DNA of 7,888 bases from Acidimicrobiales bacterium. GTDB taxonomy: Bacteria > Actinomycetota > Acidimicrobiia > Acidimicrobiales > Palsa-688. Under the pieces are notes generated by a model. It did not search any database. It was not told the DNA's origin and saw only the letters and a list, made by a program, of their open reading frames with translations. The DNA lies in assembly GCA_030039575.1 (NCBI GenBank), contig JASHVH010000133.1, positions 1-7,888 of the forward strand, written 5' to 3'. Below are positions 1 through 6,643 of the stretch, in pieces. The first letter of the stretch is position 1. Each line of letters starts with the position of its first letter. Position numbers and translations under genes: made by a program.

Positions 1-1
1 G

Positions 2-673
2 TTGACCACAGTGGGAGGCATTTCGGAGTGGAGGGCCCTCACCACCGAGCGGGCGCTCGCCGCGGCAACACGGGGGTCGTGCCGGCTCGAACTGCTCACC
101 GCGGTCGGCTATAGAGGCAGTCAACCTTTGGTCGGAGGGACATGCAGCCGCCCCGATGTCGTCGGCCTCTTCTCGTACCAGGACGGCGCCTGGCACCTTG
201 CCGGTCCGGTCCTACCACGCGCGCTCGGCGCGGGGATCGTCGAAGTACTTGGGTTGGGCCCAAGCCAGGACGGGGCCTCCGCACTCCTCGCGGTCAGCGG
301 GGGCGGCCGGACCAGTCTCGTCACCGCCTGGTCTTCCTCCGGAGGGCACTGGAGCCTCTCTGCTCCTCTACCGCTCGGGACCAGTCAAGACATAGCGTCC
401 TTTGGCCCGGCGGACGGGGCCGGCATTTTCGTCCTGCTTCGCTCAGGGTCGGGCCGGAAGAGCCTCCTGGTGTCGCGTGCCTCGAGCGCCTGGCAACGGT
501 TGCCTTCGCCTCCCACCGGCACCGAAACGGTGGCCTTCGGGACCGCCCAAGCTGTTTCGGCGCTGGCTGCGAGCCCCACCGTCCTGACCGTCTGGTCTCT
601 GCGCCCGGGCTCCGGTTCGTGGGTTGAGACCCAGGCCACCACTATCCCCATCCAGTACGGCTCTTCGTCATGA
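2..673 (+). CDS. 3' part of a probable extracytoplasmic beta-propeller-like protein (5' end outside window)
   Basis: The reading frame is open to the left edge, so this is most likely the C-terminal part of a longer protein; the first in-frame TTG at base 2 has no visible ribosome site and is not trusted as a start. The visible 223 residues are rich in Gly, Ser, Ala and Thr and contain four blade-like units, each with a turn followed by Trp: W64 (DGAWHL), W117 (GGHWSL), W164 (SSAWQR) and W207 (SGSWVE), spaced 53, 47 and 43 residues. Between them are short beta-prone stretches such as ALLAVS, IFVLLR and VLTVWSL. This resembles a secreted or lipid-anchored beta-propeller. Two cysteines (C27, C48) could form a disulfide. 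I do not recognise a named family. Its stop overlaps the start of the next gene by 4 bases (ATGA), so the two are probably co-transcribed and translationally coupled. The function is unknown; a role as the sensory or extracytoplasmic partner of the next protein is only an inference. Confidence 0.65.
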   Translation: MTTVGGISEWRALTTERALAAATRGSCRLELLTAVGYRGSQPLVGGTCSRPDVVGLFSYQDGAWHLAGPVLPRALGAGIVEVLGLGPSQDGASALLAVSGGGRTSLVTAWSSSGGHWSLSAPLPLGTSQDIASFGPADGAGIFVLLRSGSGRKSLLVSRASSAWQRLPSPPTGTETVAFGTAQAVSALAASPTVLTVWSLRPGSGSWVETQATTIPIQYGSSS

Positions 674-1167
674 CCCGCTCAACACGCGGCGCACCGCCCT
701 TCAGCACCCGAAGACGCAGGGTGCTCCTCACTTGCGCCCAGGCTCGAGAGGCTATCTCGACCCGTCTCGACGGTGAAGGTTCGCCGCGCTCATGGCCGTG
801 CCTCGATGCTCACATCGCCGCCTGCGAGGCTTGCTTGCGCTTCCAAGCGGACGCCATGGCCCTTGGCCAGCGGGTAGGTTTGCGGGCCGCCAAAAAAGCC
901 CCGGACGACCTGGTCACTGCCCTGGTCTGGGTGTACCGCCCTCTACCTCGGCCCGGCTTGGCCGGAGTAGCCCGCCGCCGTCATCAGCGGGGCCTCGGCT
1001 ACGGGCACGTCGGCACCGTTCGCTGGGCCGGCGCCACTTTGCCAGTCGTCGTGGCTTTGGTGGCGGTTTCCCTCGGGGCAGGCTGGCACCCGAGCATCGT
1101 CCCGACACGTCCTCCATCGCCTTGCACGGCTGGCCTCCTTGCCCGCCATCTGCCACTTGGACCTTGA
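670..1167 (+). CDS. zf-HC2 (anti-sigma-like) zinc-finger membrane protein
   Basis: This 165-residue protein has a zinc-binding anti-sigma signature near its N-terminus: C22 followed by AREAISTRLDGE, then H48-x3-C52-x2-C55, the Hx3Cx2C motif of zf-HC2/ZAS proteins. A basic linker (residues 86-118) leads to one predicted membrane helix at about residues 119-138. Family members usually bind an ECF sigma factor in the cytoplasm through the zinc domain and hold it at the membrane, but no sigma factor gene is visible here. The ATG at 670 overlaps the upstream stop (ATGA), which favours that start. An in-frame GTG at 721 would place the start directly before the conserved LLTCAQAREA segment, as in relatives I remember, and remains an alternative. 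The tail after the helix (about 27 residues) is Pro-rich and looks unlike a conserved domain, so it may be truncated or diverged. It may act as a metal-sensing orphan rather than a true anti-sigma factor. Confidence 0.7.
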   Translation: MTRSTRGAPPFSTRRRRVLLTCAQAREAISTRLDGEGSPRSWPCLDAHIAACEACLRFQADAMALGQRVGLRAAKKAPDDLVTALVWVYRPLPRPGLAGVARRRHQRGLGYGHVGTVRWAGATLPVVVALVAVSLGAGWHPSIVPTRPPSPCTAGLLARHLPLGP

Positions 1168-1174
1168 ACATCCG

Positions 1175-1210
1175 GTGGCGGGCCACTGCGAGAGCAGCCA
1201 TTTTCCCTTT
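1175..1210 (+). terminator. Weak candidate terminator in the convergent gap
   Basis: Two very short hairpins lie just after the zf-HC2 stop: gtgg-cggg-ccac (1175-1186) and, overlapping by one base, ctgc-gaga-gcag (1186-1197). They are followed by a T/C-rich run (1198-1210, ccattttcccttt). The stems are only 4 bp, so this is a weak call for plus-strand transcription. On the minus strand no T-run follows the hairpins, so the copper operon has no clear terminator here. Confidence 0.25.
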
Positions 1211-1212
1211 GC

Positions 1213-1473
1213 CTAGTTGGTAGTTGGTCCCTCAACGGGGGACGCCCCATAACCGGCGTCGGCGACAGGGGTGCAAAGATCATTGACGGCGACTTTGGCC
1301 GGGTCGAACGTCACCAGGGCCTCGGCTGCCTCGAAGCCAACCACCGCCGCTGCGACGCCGGGTTGGTCGCTCAATATGTCCTCGATGAGAGCGGCACAGG
1401 AGCCACAGTGCATCCCGGTCAGCGCGATCCTGACCGTGGCCAGGCCCGGACGATCGTCGGAAGAGAGCGTCAT
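1213..1473 (-). CDS. HMA-domain copper chaperone-like protein (CopZ-like)
   Basis: This is an 86-residue, single-domain heavy-metal-associated (HMA) protein. The metal-binding loop is G20-M-H-C23-G-S-C26, followed by the typical amphipathic helix (AALIEDILSDQPGV), the beta strands AAVVGFEAAEALVTFDP and a terminal DAGYGA segment. In this family the two cysteines bind Cu(I) and pass it to the N-terminal HMA domain of a P1B ATPase; the His before the first Cys is a common variation. The soluble protein would act in the cytoplasm. Its ATG (1471-1473) overlaps the TGA of the ATPase gene (1470-1472) in an ATGA, and no strong Shine-Dalgarno precedes it, so it probably depends on translation of the ATPase. 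It is the last gene of the operon. A Cu chaperone or Cu buffer is most likely; a role with Zn or Cd is less likely given the Cu-type ATPase next to it. Confidence 0.9.
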   Translation of the reverse strand: MTLSSDDRPGLATVRIALTGMHCGSCAALIEDILSDQPGVAAAVVGFEAAEALVTFDPAKVAVNDLCTPVADAGYGASPVEGPTTN

Positions 1474-3869
1474 GTGAGGCTTTTCTCGGGTTGCGGGTCG
1501 AGCCGCGAGTGGTGGACGCCCGTCTTGGCCTGCGCATGACCGACGGGCTCCGGCGGGGAAAAGTGGCGCAGGCGAGCGCTGTTCCAGACAACGAAGGCCG
1601 ACGAGAACGCCATCGCCGCTGCGGCGATGACGGGGTTGAGCAGCCCGCAGGCGGCGAGCGGGAGCGCCGCAAGGTTGTACGCGAACGCCCAGACGAGATT
1701 GCCGCGAATGATGGCGATCGTGCGCCGAGCCAGCGAGATGGCCGTCGGGACCGCGGCCAAGTCGTCGCGCACCACGATAATGTCGGCGGCGTTGATGGCG
1801 ACGTCAGTGCCCGATCCGATAGCCACGCCCAGATTGGCGGCGGCCAGCGTTGGGCCATCGTTCACTCCGTCGCCGACCATGGCCACTGACCGCCCTGCCG
1901 CCTGCAAACCGCGGACAACCGCCACTTTTTCCGCCGGGGAGGCTCCAGCAATTACGTCACCGACACCGACCGCACAGCCGACAGCGTCGGCAGCAGGAAC
2001 GTTGTCGCCGGTCAGCAACACGCAGTCGAGACCAAGCGACTGGAGGCCGCGCACCGCAGCAGGGGCCGACGGGCGGATGGTGTCGGCCACCGCGATGGCA
2101 CCGATGGCCTCGTCGTCTCGCCAGACGACGACGGTGGTCCGCCCCAAAGCCTCGAACGCCGCACAACGAGTGGCCAATCCAGCGGGCACCCGGGATAGCT
2201 CGCCGTTTGACAACTCGGGCCGGCCGACAGAGATCGTGTGGCCCTCTACGGTACCTCTGGTCCCCAGCCCTGGCCTGGCCACAAAATGCTCTACGGGTGG
2301 CAGCTGCCCCAGCTCGTCTCGAGCCGATAAGAAGATCGCCCTCGCCACCAGGTGCTCGGACGCCTGTTCCACCGCGCCAGCCTGTCGAAGTAGCTCATCG
2401 CGCCCAACACCTGGCACCGTTTCCACGTCGGTAACATCCATGTGCCCGGTCGTAACCGTACCCGTCTTGTCGAGGACCACCGTGTTGACAAGACGGGATG
2501 CCTCGATGCCTTGGTAGCCCTTGAAGAAAATGCCCCGTCTGGCTCCCTCCCCGGACGCCACTACGAGTGCGGTTGGCGTAGCGAGGCCGAGAGCGCAAGG
2601 ACAGGCAATTATGAGCACCGAAAGAGCGGCGTTGACGGCCTGCTGGCGCGACCCACCGGCCGCGATCCACCCACCGAGGGTAAGGAGGGAAGCGACGATG
2701 ACAGCCGGGACGAAGACACCTGAAACCCGGTCGGCCAGCCGCTGCACGTCTGCCTTTTCGGTCTGGGCCTCGTCCACTAGCCGGATCATGTGGGCCAGTT
2801 GGGTGTCTTTGCCGACGCGGGTGGCCCGGACGATGAGCCGGCCTCCCGTGACGACGGTCCCTCCCACTACTAAATCGCCTGGGCCGACCTCGACAGGCAC
2901 AGGCTCGCCCGTCATTGCGCTCCGGTCGATCTCACAGTTCCCGGACACCACTTCGCCGTCGCTGGCCACGGCCTCTCCAGGACGGACTACGAACTGGCTG
3001 TCGACGACCAGATCGCTCACTGGGCGCCGAGACTCGAGGCCGTCGTCGTCGATGACAGTGACCTCCTTGGCACCGAGGGCAGCCAGGGACCTCAAGGCGC
3101 TCCCGCTGCGGCGCCTGGTCGAGGCCTCGAAGTACCGGCCGGCCAGGACGAAGGTTGTCACCCCCGCTGCGACATCTATGTAGGTAGCGCCGCTCACCCG
3201 GTGCGATAAGAGGAACAGCAACGAACGCTGCGTGCTGGCGGCTCCCAAGAAGAACATCGAATAGACCGAGTAGCCCGTGGCCGACAGAACCCCGAGCGAA
3301 ACGAGCGTGTCCATCGTGTAGGTGCCGTGCCGGGCACCCCTCACGGCAGCCGAATAGAAAGGCCACGCCGCCCAGGTGACCACCGGTGCGCCGAGCACGA
3401 CTAGCACCCACTGCCAGCCCGGGAAACGTGCGACAGGGATCATCCAGAACACGAGCGAAAAGTCGCAAATGGGCATGAACAGCAAGGCCGCCACCACAAG
3501 CCGGCGGCCAAGGTCCCGAGCGTGTTGCCCGTCATCGCCGAGCGCACCGTCCCGTCCGAAAAGAGGCTCGAGCTCGTCTAGTGCCTGAGCGATGTACCCA
3601 GTCGCTTCGACCTCCCCGACCAGCCGGCTGACGGGGACATCGGAAGCGACCAATGCTCTGGCTCGTCCCGAGGCGAAGTTGACCGTCGCTTCCACGCCCG
3701 GGAGCTTGTTCAACCGGTACTGGATCCGTGCCGCGCACGCGCTACAGGTCATCCCCCCTATGACGAGCGAAACCTCGGTCACGCCGCCCGTCGAGGTGCT
3801 AGGACGGGGCGATGCGCCATTGCCTTTTCGACCACCTCGCCTACCTGGCTGCCGCGCCCCGGCGTTCAT
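1470..3869 (-). CDS. Copper-translocating P1B-type ATPase (CopA/CtpA-B-like)
   Basis: This 799-residue pump uses ATP to move Cu(I) across the cytoplasmic membrane. An N-terminal HMA domain has G39-M-T-C42-S-A-C45. Membrane helices begin near residue 123, with the TMDTLVSLG segment at 185-193. The actuator loop carries TGE (320-322), the metal-site helix has C423-P-C425 followed by ALGLATPTA, the phosphorylation motif is D467-KTGT, and the hinge motif is G667-DGVND. The last two helices show Y731-N732 and M753-x2-SS, the signature set of Cu(I) P1B-1 pumps. The start is placed at 3869 because this ATG overlaps the TGA of the upstream gene (ATGA); a start at 3947 would run 26 residues inside that gene and gives a non-domain-like extension. 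The nucleotide-binding motif reads SEHLVA (504-509), not the usual SEHPLA, and the hinge continues GPTLA instead of APALA. The wording of several segments resembles mycobacterial CtpA/CtpB. Whether it detoxifies copper or supplies it to secreted cuproenzymes cannot be told from sequence. Confidence 0.96.
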   Translation of the reverse strand: MNAGARQPGRRGGRKGNGASPRPSTSTGGVTEVSLVIGGMTCSACAARIQYRLNKLPGVEATVNFASGRARALVASDVPVSRLVGEVEATGYIAQALDELEPLFGRDGALGDDGQHARDLGRRLVVAALLFMPICDFSLVFWMIPVARFPGWQWVLVVLGAPVVTWAAWPFYSAAVRGARHGTYTMDTLVSLGVLSATGYSVYSMFFLGAASTQRSLLFLLSHRVSGATYIDVAAGVTTFVLAGRYFEASTRRRSGSALRSLAALGAKEVTVIDDDGLESRRPVSDLVVDSQFVVRPGEAVASDGEVVSGNCEIDRSAMTGEPVPVEVGPGDLVVGGTVVTGGRLIVRATRVGKDTQLAHMIRLVDEAQTEKADVQRLADRVSGVFVPAVIVASLLTLGGWIAAGGSRQQAVNAALSVLIIACPCALGLATPTALVVASGEGARRGIFFKGYQGIEASRLVNTVVLDKTGTVTTGHMDVTDVETVPGVGRDELLRQAGAVEQASEHLVARAIFLSARDELGQLPPVEHFVARPGLGTRGTVEGHTISVGRPELSNGELSRVPAGLATRCAAFEALGRTTVVVWRDDEAIGAIAVADTIRPSAPAAVRGLQSLGLDCVLLTGDNVPAADAVGCAVGVGDVIAGASPAEKVAVVRGLQAAGRSVAMVGDGVNDGPTLAAANLGVAIGSGTDVAINAADIIVVRDDLAAVPTAISLARRTIAIIRGNLVWAFAYNLAALPLAACGLLNPVIAAAAMAFSSAFVVWNSARLRHFSPPEPVGHAQAKTGVHHSRLDPQPEKSLT

Positions 3870-4633
3870 AGCATGACGACGAGCATGTAGCTCATGGCGA
3901 TGCACATCACGACGTGCGAGACGGTCATTAGCCCGGGAGGCAGGCAACTGTCACCACGCGTCACATGACCCGAGGCGTCTAATTGGGCCGCAGCGGCCAC
4001 GGAGACCCCTGGTCCCCAACCGGCCGTCATTTGACGAGGCGCGCCAACAAGCTCTACTGCCGGGCCGGGCTCACGCGACGTCTCCGGCATTTCTTGGGCC
4101 AACGCGGCGCGCTTCGCCCGCTCGGCTCGGTCCAGCTCCCAGATGCCCGACCCCAGGAGCAACACCAGGAACAGCAACGGCAAACCCACGAAGTCGGCAG
4201 TTGCGGCGCTTGCCCCACTTGTCGCCACGGTGGCGCCCGCGACGCCTTTTGGCTGAGCCGGGAAGCCAAAGTACATATAGAGCATGGCCAGGGCCATCAC
4301 CCCGTGCGTCGGGTAGTGGGATGCGGCGTTGGGCTGTGGGCTTCGCGGCCTGTTGACAATCTGACCGCTGGTATCAACCAGGCACCTCCAGGCAAACCAG
4401 GCGGCCACAGCCGAGAACACAACCTCCCAGGCTCGGGCGGGCAGAGGGTCGAGGGCGCGAACGAACATACCCGCCATCGCCAGGCCCATGAGCACGTGCA
4501 CGACATCGACATCGAGGCGTATGGGCCTGGACCACAGGCGCGATGCCACCAGCCGGCCGCCGCTGTACACCGCGACCGTAAGCATCACTACAGCAAAGAA
4601 AACCGCCAGCCAGCTTGGGCCCGACATGTTCAC
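3866..4633 (-). CDS. DUF5134-family polytopic membrane protein with repeated His/Met motif
   Basis: This is a 255-residue membrane protein with hydrophobic segments near residues 8-24, 44-60, 68-84, 108-123, 148-164 and 237-255. It matches the actinobacterial DUF5134 pattern as I remember it: an N-terminal GPSWLAVFFAVVML segment, LDVDVVHVLMG, and a C-terminal AMSYMLVVML. Three segments carry the same pattern H-x2-M-x3-M-x2-M: H46/M49/M53/M56, H110/M113/M117/M120 and H240/M243/M247/M250. A hydrophilic loop of about 70 residues (165-235) separates the last helix. The GTG start at 4633 is chosen because it overlaps the preceding TGA (GTGA) and has a GAGGGGG Shine-Dalgarno 8 bases upstream; ATG 4627 is a less well placed alternative. 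A much longer frame extends to 5149 but lies inside the upstream gene. It sits directly before a Cu(I) ATPase gene. The family has no established function known to me; copper binding or transport in the membrane is my inference. Confidence 0.88.
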   Translation of the reverse strand: MNMSGPSWLAVFFAVVMLTVAVYSGGRLVASRLWSRPIRLDVDVVHVLMGLAMAGMFVRALDPLPARAWEVVFSAVAAWFAWRCLVDTSGQIVNRPRSPQPNAASHYPTHGVMALAMLYMYFGFPAQPKGVAGATVATSGASAATADFVGLPLLFLVLLLGSGIWELDRAERAKRAALAQEMPETSREPGPAVELVGAPRQMTAGWGPGVSVAAAAQLDASGHVTRGDSCLPPGLMTVSHVVMCIAMSYMLVVML

Positions 4634-4651
4634 GAGAGTGACCCCCTCGGC
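4625..4651 (-). promoter_or_regulatory. Shine-Dalgarno and GTGA start/stop overlap for the DUF5134 gene
   Basis: Read on the minus strand, GAGGGGG is followed by an 8-base spacer and then GTGA, in which the GTG start (4633-4631) overlaps the TGA stop (4632-4630) of the preceding gene. This decides the start of the DUF5134 protein and indicates translational coupling. Confidence 0.65.
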
Positions 4652-5622
4652 TGTGGGCTCACGGCGTCGGGCACGTCCGGGCGCCTCCGCACAGGTCGCC
4701 AGAAGGCCGCTGCCAGAAGGATCAGGAGGGGCCCAGAGTTCACATCCGTAGCGCTGTTCGTGAACAGCGCCCCGAAGTTTTGGCCGATTACCCAGAACAG
4801 GAGGGCGAGCACGACCGCAAACCCGATCGTAATGTTGCCCGGCCTCCTTGGGAGGTAAACCCCGCACGCGACGATGGCCAGCAAGATGGCTATGGATGTT
4901 GTCAAGATGGTGCCCTGGTGCGCGACGAGACCGGCCACGTCCCGGTCGAGAGACGCCAGCCACGCGGGCTCGCCGGACGCCATCGACGTGATCAGGTCGT
5001 GAAGGCCCTGAGCGGACGAGTTGGCACCAGCCACGGCAAAATAGGCCAATGACCCCCACAAGAGGGACCAAAGCGCCCGCGCGCCTCGGGTGCCGATCGT
5101 CATGGAAGCCGCGAACGTGCAGTCTGGGACGGCGACGTCCCGGGGCCATAGAAGGACTGCCAGGAGGGCATACAGGATTACGGCCCCGGGCGCCCCATTA
5201 ACGGGGTTGGCGGTGCCGTTGAAGATCCCGCCAAATCCCTCGCCAATCCACCAGACGCCAAGAGACCAGGCAATGGACGCCGCGAGCGCGGCCTTGAGCG
5301 TTGGCCGCCACGCCATCCCAAGGCCGATCGCGATTTGGAGCAGGGCGAAGGCAGAGTCCGCCAGGACCGCGTGCTGGGCGATCATGGCGCCTGACAGGCT
5401 GATCGGCCGGGCAATGAACCACGGGTTGCCAGCCGCGGTCATCGTTATCATCTGAGACCCAAAAGCCTTGGTGAAGAAAAACCCCTGCAGCTGCAACACC
5501 CCATCGAGCAACCAGATGAGGGCTAAAGCCAGCTGAAGTGTCCGCCGCGCGCTCGGGCGAGAACCAGTGGCGACGAGAGGCCTGGCGGCGACGGGTGCAT
5601 AAACACCCATGACCCCGCTCAT
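4630..5622 (-). CDS. Duplicated polytopic membrane protein, first gene of the copper operon
   Basis: This is a hydrophobic protein of 330 residues, made of two similar halves of about four helices each. The first half runs from LQLALALIWLLDG (residue 29) to AVLLWP (159). The second runs from ALWSLLWGSLAY (183) to AAAFWRP (310). Matching landmarks include TMTAAGNPWFIA with SMASGEPAWLAS, IAQHAVL with VAHQGTIL, and the signature WWIGEGFGGIF (124-134) with FWVIGQNFGALF (276-287), each followed by an Asn/Ala/Gly-rich turn and another helix. A start at ATG 5622 is preferred because AAGGCGGAG lies just upstream; an in-frame ATG at 5664 would add 14 residues but has no ribosome site, and ATG 5610 is also possible. 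Similar proteins are found as hypotheticals in actinobacteria, from memory. DoxX-like architecture is a loose analogy only. Its coupling to DUF5134 and a Cu ATPase suggests a part in copper handling or in assembling a membrane cuproprotein; no catalytic motif is recognised. Confidence 0.85.
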   Translation of the reverse strand: MSGVMGVYAPVAARPLVATGSRPSARRTLQLALALIWLLDGVLQLQGFFFTKAFGSQMITMTAAGNPWFIARPISLSGAMIAQHAVLADSAFALLQIAIGLGMAWRPTLKAALAASIAWSLGVWWIGEGFGGIFNGTANPVNGAPGAVILYALLAVLLWPRDVAVPDCTFAASMTIGTRGARALWSLLWGSLAYFAVAGANSSAQGLHDLITSMASGEPAWLASLDRDVAGLVAHQGTILTTSIAILLAIVACGVYLPRRPGNITIGFAVVLALLFWVIGQNFGALFTNSATDVNSGPLLILLAAAFWRPVRRRPDVPDAVSPQPRGSLS

Positions 5623-5690
5623 CGTCTCCGCCTTGAACCGGCCATCTCCGCACCCCCCAAACATCCGATGGTGGTCGATCTCGAGAACTG

Positions 5691-5734
5691 AGCTGCCCGG
5701 GGGTTAGAACCGCAATTACCTGGGCCTAACAGCT
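5691..5734 (-). promoter_or_regulatory. Imperfect inverted repeat in the leader of the copper operon
   Basis: In the 217-base gap upstream of the operon, agct-gccc (5691-5698) can pair with gggc (5722-5725) and agct (5731-5734), with a 5-base bulge and further weak pairs inside. A second, mutually exclusive pair, gttag (5703-5707) with ctaac (5726-5730), is also possible. It could be an operator or a leader structure. It does not match a CsoR operator that I can recognise. The call is weak. Confidence 0.25.
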
Positions 5735-5881
5735 ACGCACTCACACAAACTACTACGCAACGGGTCGCCGGCCCAAAGAGAGCACCCGCTGCTCCCGGGG
5801 AGGCAGCCTTCCTCACATCTGTAAAGTCGCCGGCGCCGGTCGGCTGGCCCGGTTGCCTCGGCTCGGCGAACAAGGGCTATC

Positions 5882-6367
5882 TCACGAGATGGGCTGACCG
5901 CTGGGCGAGATGACCTGCCAGAGACCCATGTCATCTTCCTCGCCCGTGGCCTCACCAGGGAATTTGTCCAATCTATAGGTGTAAAGAGGCCACCTGTGGT
6001 AAGTGACCTGCAGCAAGCCGTTGGCTCGCCGCACCAGGCCCACAAGGGCTCGGTCGACGCCGGTGCCAGTGACAAGCTGTTGCTCCCGGCCGGACAGCAG
6101 GAGCGGCGGCCACTGGACGATGCACATGCCATAGCACACACTTTGGCCCTGGTGGTCCGGGGTGTAGATGTAGAGGGTCATACCCCGGGAGTCCACCAAC
6201 ACTCGTCCCAGACCGCCAACCCGTCGTACACCGATCGCGTACGCGCTTTCGGTTCGCCTGACTGTGTTTGTTGATGCACACCCGAGCAACAGGCCCCCAA
6301 GTGCCAGAACACCTAGCAGTGAGGTGAGGCGCCGGCGCCCAAACTCGCTCCCGCGGCTACGCCTCAT
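5882..6367 (-). CDS. Lipoprotein with 'secreted repeat' domain (Lipoprotein_15 / COG4315 type)
   Basis: This is a 161-residue exported lipoprotein. The N-terminus is basic (MRRSRGSEFGRRR), followed by a hydrophobic stretch and the lipobox L27-L-G-C30, so C30 should be lipidated after signal peptidase II cleavage. Two copies of the secreted-repeat unit follow. The first is GRVLVDSRGMTLYIYTPD (54-71) with C78-x3-C82 and QWPPLL (85-90). The second is the WPLYTYRLDKFPGEATG segment (126-142) ending MGLWQVISPSG (147-157). The family is widespread in actinobacteria, acts outside the membrane and has no established biochemical role; the paired cysteines are typical of the first repeat. The ATG at 6367 is supported by CAGGT with a 6-base spacer. 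It lies on the same strand as the copper operon, 217 bases or more upstream of it, so it might be co-regulated, but nothing in the sequence proves it belongs to the same transcript. Confidence 0.88.
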   Translation of the reverse strand: MRRSRGSEFGRRRLTSLLGVLALGGLLLGCASTNTVRRTESAYAIGVRRVGGLGRVLVDSRGMTLYIYTPDHQGQSVCYGMCIVQWPPLLLSGREQQLVTGTGVDRALVGLVRRANGLLQVTYHRWPLYTYRLDKFPGEATGEEDDMGLWQVISPSGQPIS

Positions 6368-6643
6368 CGCTTACCTGCCCACCGAACTCGCGGCTTGGGA
6401 CCTTCGAGCGTGCCACCTCCGCAAAACCCGGGCCGACCGTGATGCTCGGGGCCGGGGACGAGGTCAGGGCCTGGCGGGAGGTACGCCATCGAAAGGATTG
6501 GTCAGTACGACGTCAGGGTCGATCGGCATTTCTGGCGGATGGGCCACTTACCGCACCGTACCGCTCAAGACCGACCGAGGCCGGCCGGGCACTCTGCCGA
6601 CAGCCTCTCCTCGCGCCAGCACACGGAGGACCGCTGAAGGTTG

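Noticed and set aside
1627..3183. Long plus-strand open frames (296 residues at 1627-2517, 220 residues at 2521-3183) opposite the ATPase gene.
   Set aside because: They are antisense shadows of a well-supported ATPase gene in GC-rich DNA, have Arg/Ser/Thr/Pro-rich composition and match no family.
3870..3947. Upstream ATG at 3947 for the copper ATPase (26 extra residues).
   Set aside because: It lies inside the DUF5134 gene, the extra residues are Arg/His-rich without domain character, and the ATG at 3869 forms an ATGA overlap.
4634..5149. Extended DUF5134 frame starting at 5149.
   Set aside because: The extension is the out-of-frame shadow of the upstream membrane protein; GTG 4633 has a Shine-Dalgarno and a GTGA overlap.
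5691..5734. A CsoR-type operator upstream of the copper operon.
   Set aside because: The C-rich and G-rich half-sites do not have the spacing or flanking A/T of known CsoR sites.
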